In this document: positions 5,151 through 6,677 of the stretch, one piece after another
Position numbering within the stretch: the first letter of the stretch is position 1
Layout of the letters: every line of letters starts with the position of its first letter
Origin: Thiobacillus sp. UBA2186
Lineage (GTDB): Bacteria; Pseudomonadota; Gammaproteobacteria; Burkholderiales; Thiobacillaceae
Reading direction: 5' to 3'
NCBI GenBank assembly: GCA_002327405.1
Contig: DCVO01000063.1
Coordinates: 11,561 to 18,237, forward strand
Length of the DNA stretch: 6,677 nucleotides
Made by a program: the position numbers and the translations under genes
Notes under the pieces: model-generated
The model's input: only the letters and a program-made list of their open reading frames with translations
Databases searched by the model: none
What the model was told of the DNA's origin: nothing

Positions 5151-5740
5151 GCGAAGACGTCCCCGATACGCGCAGCGCATTCGAGCGCTGGGAGGGCCTG
5201 GAGGCCGTGCCTGAGACAGACCGCGAGGCCGAGGCGCAGCAGCGCATCAGGCTGGCGATCGAGGATGCCCGCAAGCAGGGCTATGAGGCCGGGTTCGAGC
5301 AGGGGCGCAGCGAAATGGAGCAGGAGACGAAGCGCTTGCGCCAGTTGGCCGAGAGCCTGGGCAGCGCCCTGGATTCGCTCGATTTCCGTCTTGCCGACGA
5401 AGTGCTGAGCCTGGCCCTGGACGTGGCGAAACAGGTGATTGCCGGCGAACTCGCCGCGCGTCCCGAACGCATCCTCGACGTGGTCAAGCTGGCGCTGCGA
5501 CAAATGGCGGAAAGCACGCGCGAGGCGCGCCTGCTGCTGAACCCCGAGGACGCGAAGCTGGTGCGGCCCATCCTCAACGAACTGCTCGACAAGAGCCGCC
5601 TGCGCATCGTCGAGGACGTGCGCATCGTGCGCGGCGGCTGCCTGATCGAAACGCCGCAGGGCGACCTCGACGCCACCTTGCAGGCGCGCTGGCGCCAGGT
5701 GACTTCGGTGCTGGGTTCCAACAAGAACTGGCTTGAATAA
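5147..5740 (+). CDS. fliH: Flagellar export ATPase regulator FliH
   Basis: FliH is the cytoplasmic stalk protein that dimerises, binds and restrains FliI, and tethers it to FlhA and the C-ring protein FliN. The 197-aa protein (Salmonella 235) shows a short N-terminal motif with a tryptophan (F-E-R-W-E, W15), matching the conserved Trp contact region. A charged helical segment follows with a glycine-repeat stretch G45-Y-E-A-G-F-E-Q-G53. The C-terminal domain ends in the family signature G-G-C-L-I-E-T-P-Q-G-D-L-D around 163-175. The start ATG overlaps the fliG stop. A GGAGA at 5126-5130 is too distant to be an ideal Shine-Dalgarno, so coupling with fliG translation is likely. The reduced length is explained by a short N-terminal region; FliH is a rapidly diverging family, so this is not alarming. 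Confidence 0.93.
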   Translation: MSEDVPDTRSAFERWEGLEAVPETDREAEAQQRIRLAIEDARKQGYEAGFEQGRSEMEQETKRLRQLAESLGSALDSLDFRLADEVLSLALDVAKQVIAGELAARPERILDVVKLALRQMAESTREARLLLNPEDAKLVRPILNELLDKSRLRIVEDVRIVRGGCLIETPQGDLDATLQARWRQVTSVLGSNKNWLE

Positions 5741-5746
5741 ATCAAT

Positions 5747-6677
5747 ATGAACCGCACCGTGCACTTCCGCGAATATCTGGTGGACTGCCGCCGTGCGGTG
5801 AGTTTTTCCCAGCCCTTTGCGGAAAGCGGCCGGCTCACGCGCGTGGCGGGCCTGGTGATGGAAGCGGTCGGACTGCGCCTGCCCATCGGCAGCCAGTGCC
5901 TGGTGCAGGTTCCCGGCGGACCCAGCGTGGACGCGGAGGTGGTGGGCTTTTCCGGCGACCGCCTGCTGCTCATGCCCTCGACCGACGTCTACGGCGTGAT
6001 GCCTGGCGCGCGCGTGGTGCCGGAGAATCCGCTCGCCGCGCAGCCGCCGCGCATGGGCCAGCGCTACACGCCCAAGCGCCGCGTGCAGGACCGCGTGCGC
6101 CAGGTCGCGGTCGGGCCGCAGTTGCTGGGGCGGGTGCTGGACGGCGCCGGCCGCGCGCTCGACAGCCTCGCGCCGCTGGTGGCCGAGCGCCGCGTGCCCC
6201 TGTACGCACGCTCGCTCAATCCGCTCGGGCGCGCGCCGATTCGCGAACCGCTCGACGTCGGCGTGCGCTCGATCAATGCGCTGCTCACCGTGGGACGCGG
6301 CCAGCGCCTGGGCCTGTTCGCCGGCAGCGGAGTGGGCAAGAGTCTTTTATTGGGCATGATGGCGCGCTACACCGATGCCGACGTCGTCGTGGTCGGCCTG
6401 ATCGGCGAACGCGGACGCGAGGTCAAGGATTTCATCGAAAACAACCTCGGTCCCGAAGGCATGGCGCGTGCCGTGGTGGTGGCGGCGCCGTCCGACTCGC
6501 CGCCGCTGATGCGGCTGAACGGCGCGGCCTACACCATGGCCATCGCGGAATATTTCCGCGACCAGGGCAAGCACGTGCTGCTCATCATGGATTCGCTCAC
6601 GCGCTTTGCCATGGCCCAGCGCGAAGTGGCGCTGGCGATCGGCGAACCGCCCGCGACCAAGGGCTATCCGCCCTCGG
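5747..6677 (+). CDS. fliI: Flagellum-specific export ATPase FliI (incomplete at right edge)
   Basis: FliI is the F1-beta-like hexameric ATPase that unfolds and delivers flagellar substrates to the export gate. About 310 residues are present before the window ends inside G-Y-P-P-S. Visible: an N-terminal beta-barrel region with G-R-L-T-R and G-L-V near 28-37; the P-loop A-G-S-G-V-G-K-S at 192-199 (K198, S199); catalytic glutamate E221 in G-E-R-G-R-E; Walker B L-L-I-M-D-S with D282; and then A-M-A-Q-R-E and G-E-P-P-A-T-K-G-Y-P-P. Between G-A-R-V and the L-G-R-V-L-D-G motif there is a basic linker roughly 15 residues longer than in Salmonella FliI, rich in Arg and Lys. The start ATG is 6 nt after the fliH stop, in the same reading frame, with no Shine-Dalgarno, so it probably depends on translation through fliH. 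The vacuolar-type and type III secretion ATPases are relatives, but the flagellar context decides the call. Confidence 0.97.
   Translation, partial: MNRTVHFREYLVDCRRAVSFSQPFAESGRLTRVAGLVMEAVGLRLPIGSQCLVQVPGGPSVDAEVVGFSGDRLLLMPSTDVYGVMPGARVVPENPLAAQPPRMGQRYTPKRRVQDRVRQVAVGPQLLGRVLDGAGRALDSLAPLVAERRVPLYARSLNPLGRAPIREPLDVGVRSINALLTVGRGQRLGLFAGSGVGKSLLLGMMARYTDADVVVVGLIGERGREVKDFIENNLGPEGMARAVVVAAPSDSPPLMRLNGAAYTMAIAEYFRDQGKHVLLIMDSLTRFAMAQREVALAIGEPPATKGYPPS

Noticed and set aside
4268..5764. Minus-strand open frames (498 and 320 codons) opposite fliG and fliH
   Set aside because: Shadows of confidently identified plus-strand genes; compositionally biased with no motif.

Overview
The window is GC-rich (about two thirds G+C by eye), densely coding bacterial DNA. 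Ppk1 begins with N-R-E-L-G-I-L-E-F and continues with a motif around S-S-N-M-D-E-F-F. The flagellar proteins are standard proteobacterial types. Together these suggest a betaproteobacterium, but no genus can be named from the sequence alone.

Layout. Positions 1-419 (minus strand) hold the N-terminal third-or-less of polyphosphate kinase ppk1, which runs off the left edge. Positions 420-746 are a non-coding, relatively AT-rich divergent spacer. It contains an unexplained 246-bp unit bounded by an imperfect inverted repeat (20 of 23 positions matching, the outer 14 perfect) with internal dyads. Positions 747-2222 (plus) encode a CYTH-CHAD protein of the YgiF-like triphosphatase / polyphosphate-binding type. 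Positions 2247-2699 encode a SixA-type phosphohistidine phosphatase. An 88-bp gap follows, with a perfect TATAAT hexamer and a small hairpin. The rest is a flagellar basal-body and export operon: fliF (2788-4176), fliG (4173-5150), fliH (5147-5740) and fliI (5747 to the right edge, incomplete). Its joints are ATGA overlaps or a 6-nt gap, so translation is probably coupled.

How the genes work together. The left half is a phosphate-chemistry neighbourhood. Ppk1 makes polyphosphate, CYTH-CHAD proteins bind or hydrolyse poly/triphosphate, and SixA removes phosphate from histidine. The right half builds the MS ring (FliF), the rotor/switch (FliG) and the cytoplasmic export ATPase with its regulator (FliI, FliH). 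No fliE lies directly upstream of fliF, where it is often found.

Points deserving a second look are:
- the inverted-repeat unit whose right end stops 7 nt before the CYTH-CHAD start codon;
- a compact FliF (462 aa) in which the beta-collar insertion of RBM3 is almost absent;
- a G8 homopolymer at the start of the first FliF membrane segment;
- FliG with its MFxF hinge motif replaced and one torque-helix arginine lost;
- an unusual fliF leader (Shine-Dalgarno 20 nt from the ATG, hairpin, several GGA motifs, an overlapping 14-codon ORF).

I found no RNA gene, CRISPR array or transposase. I do not see convincing evidence for a wholly new multi-gene system.
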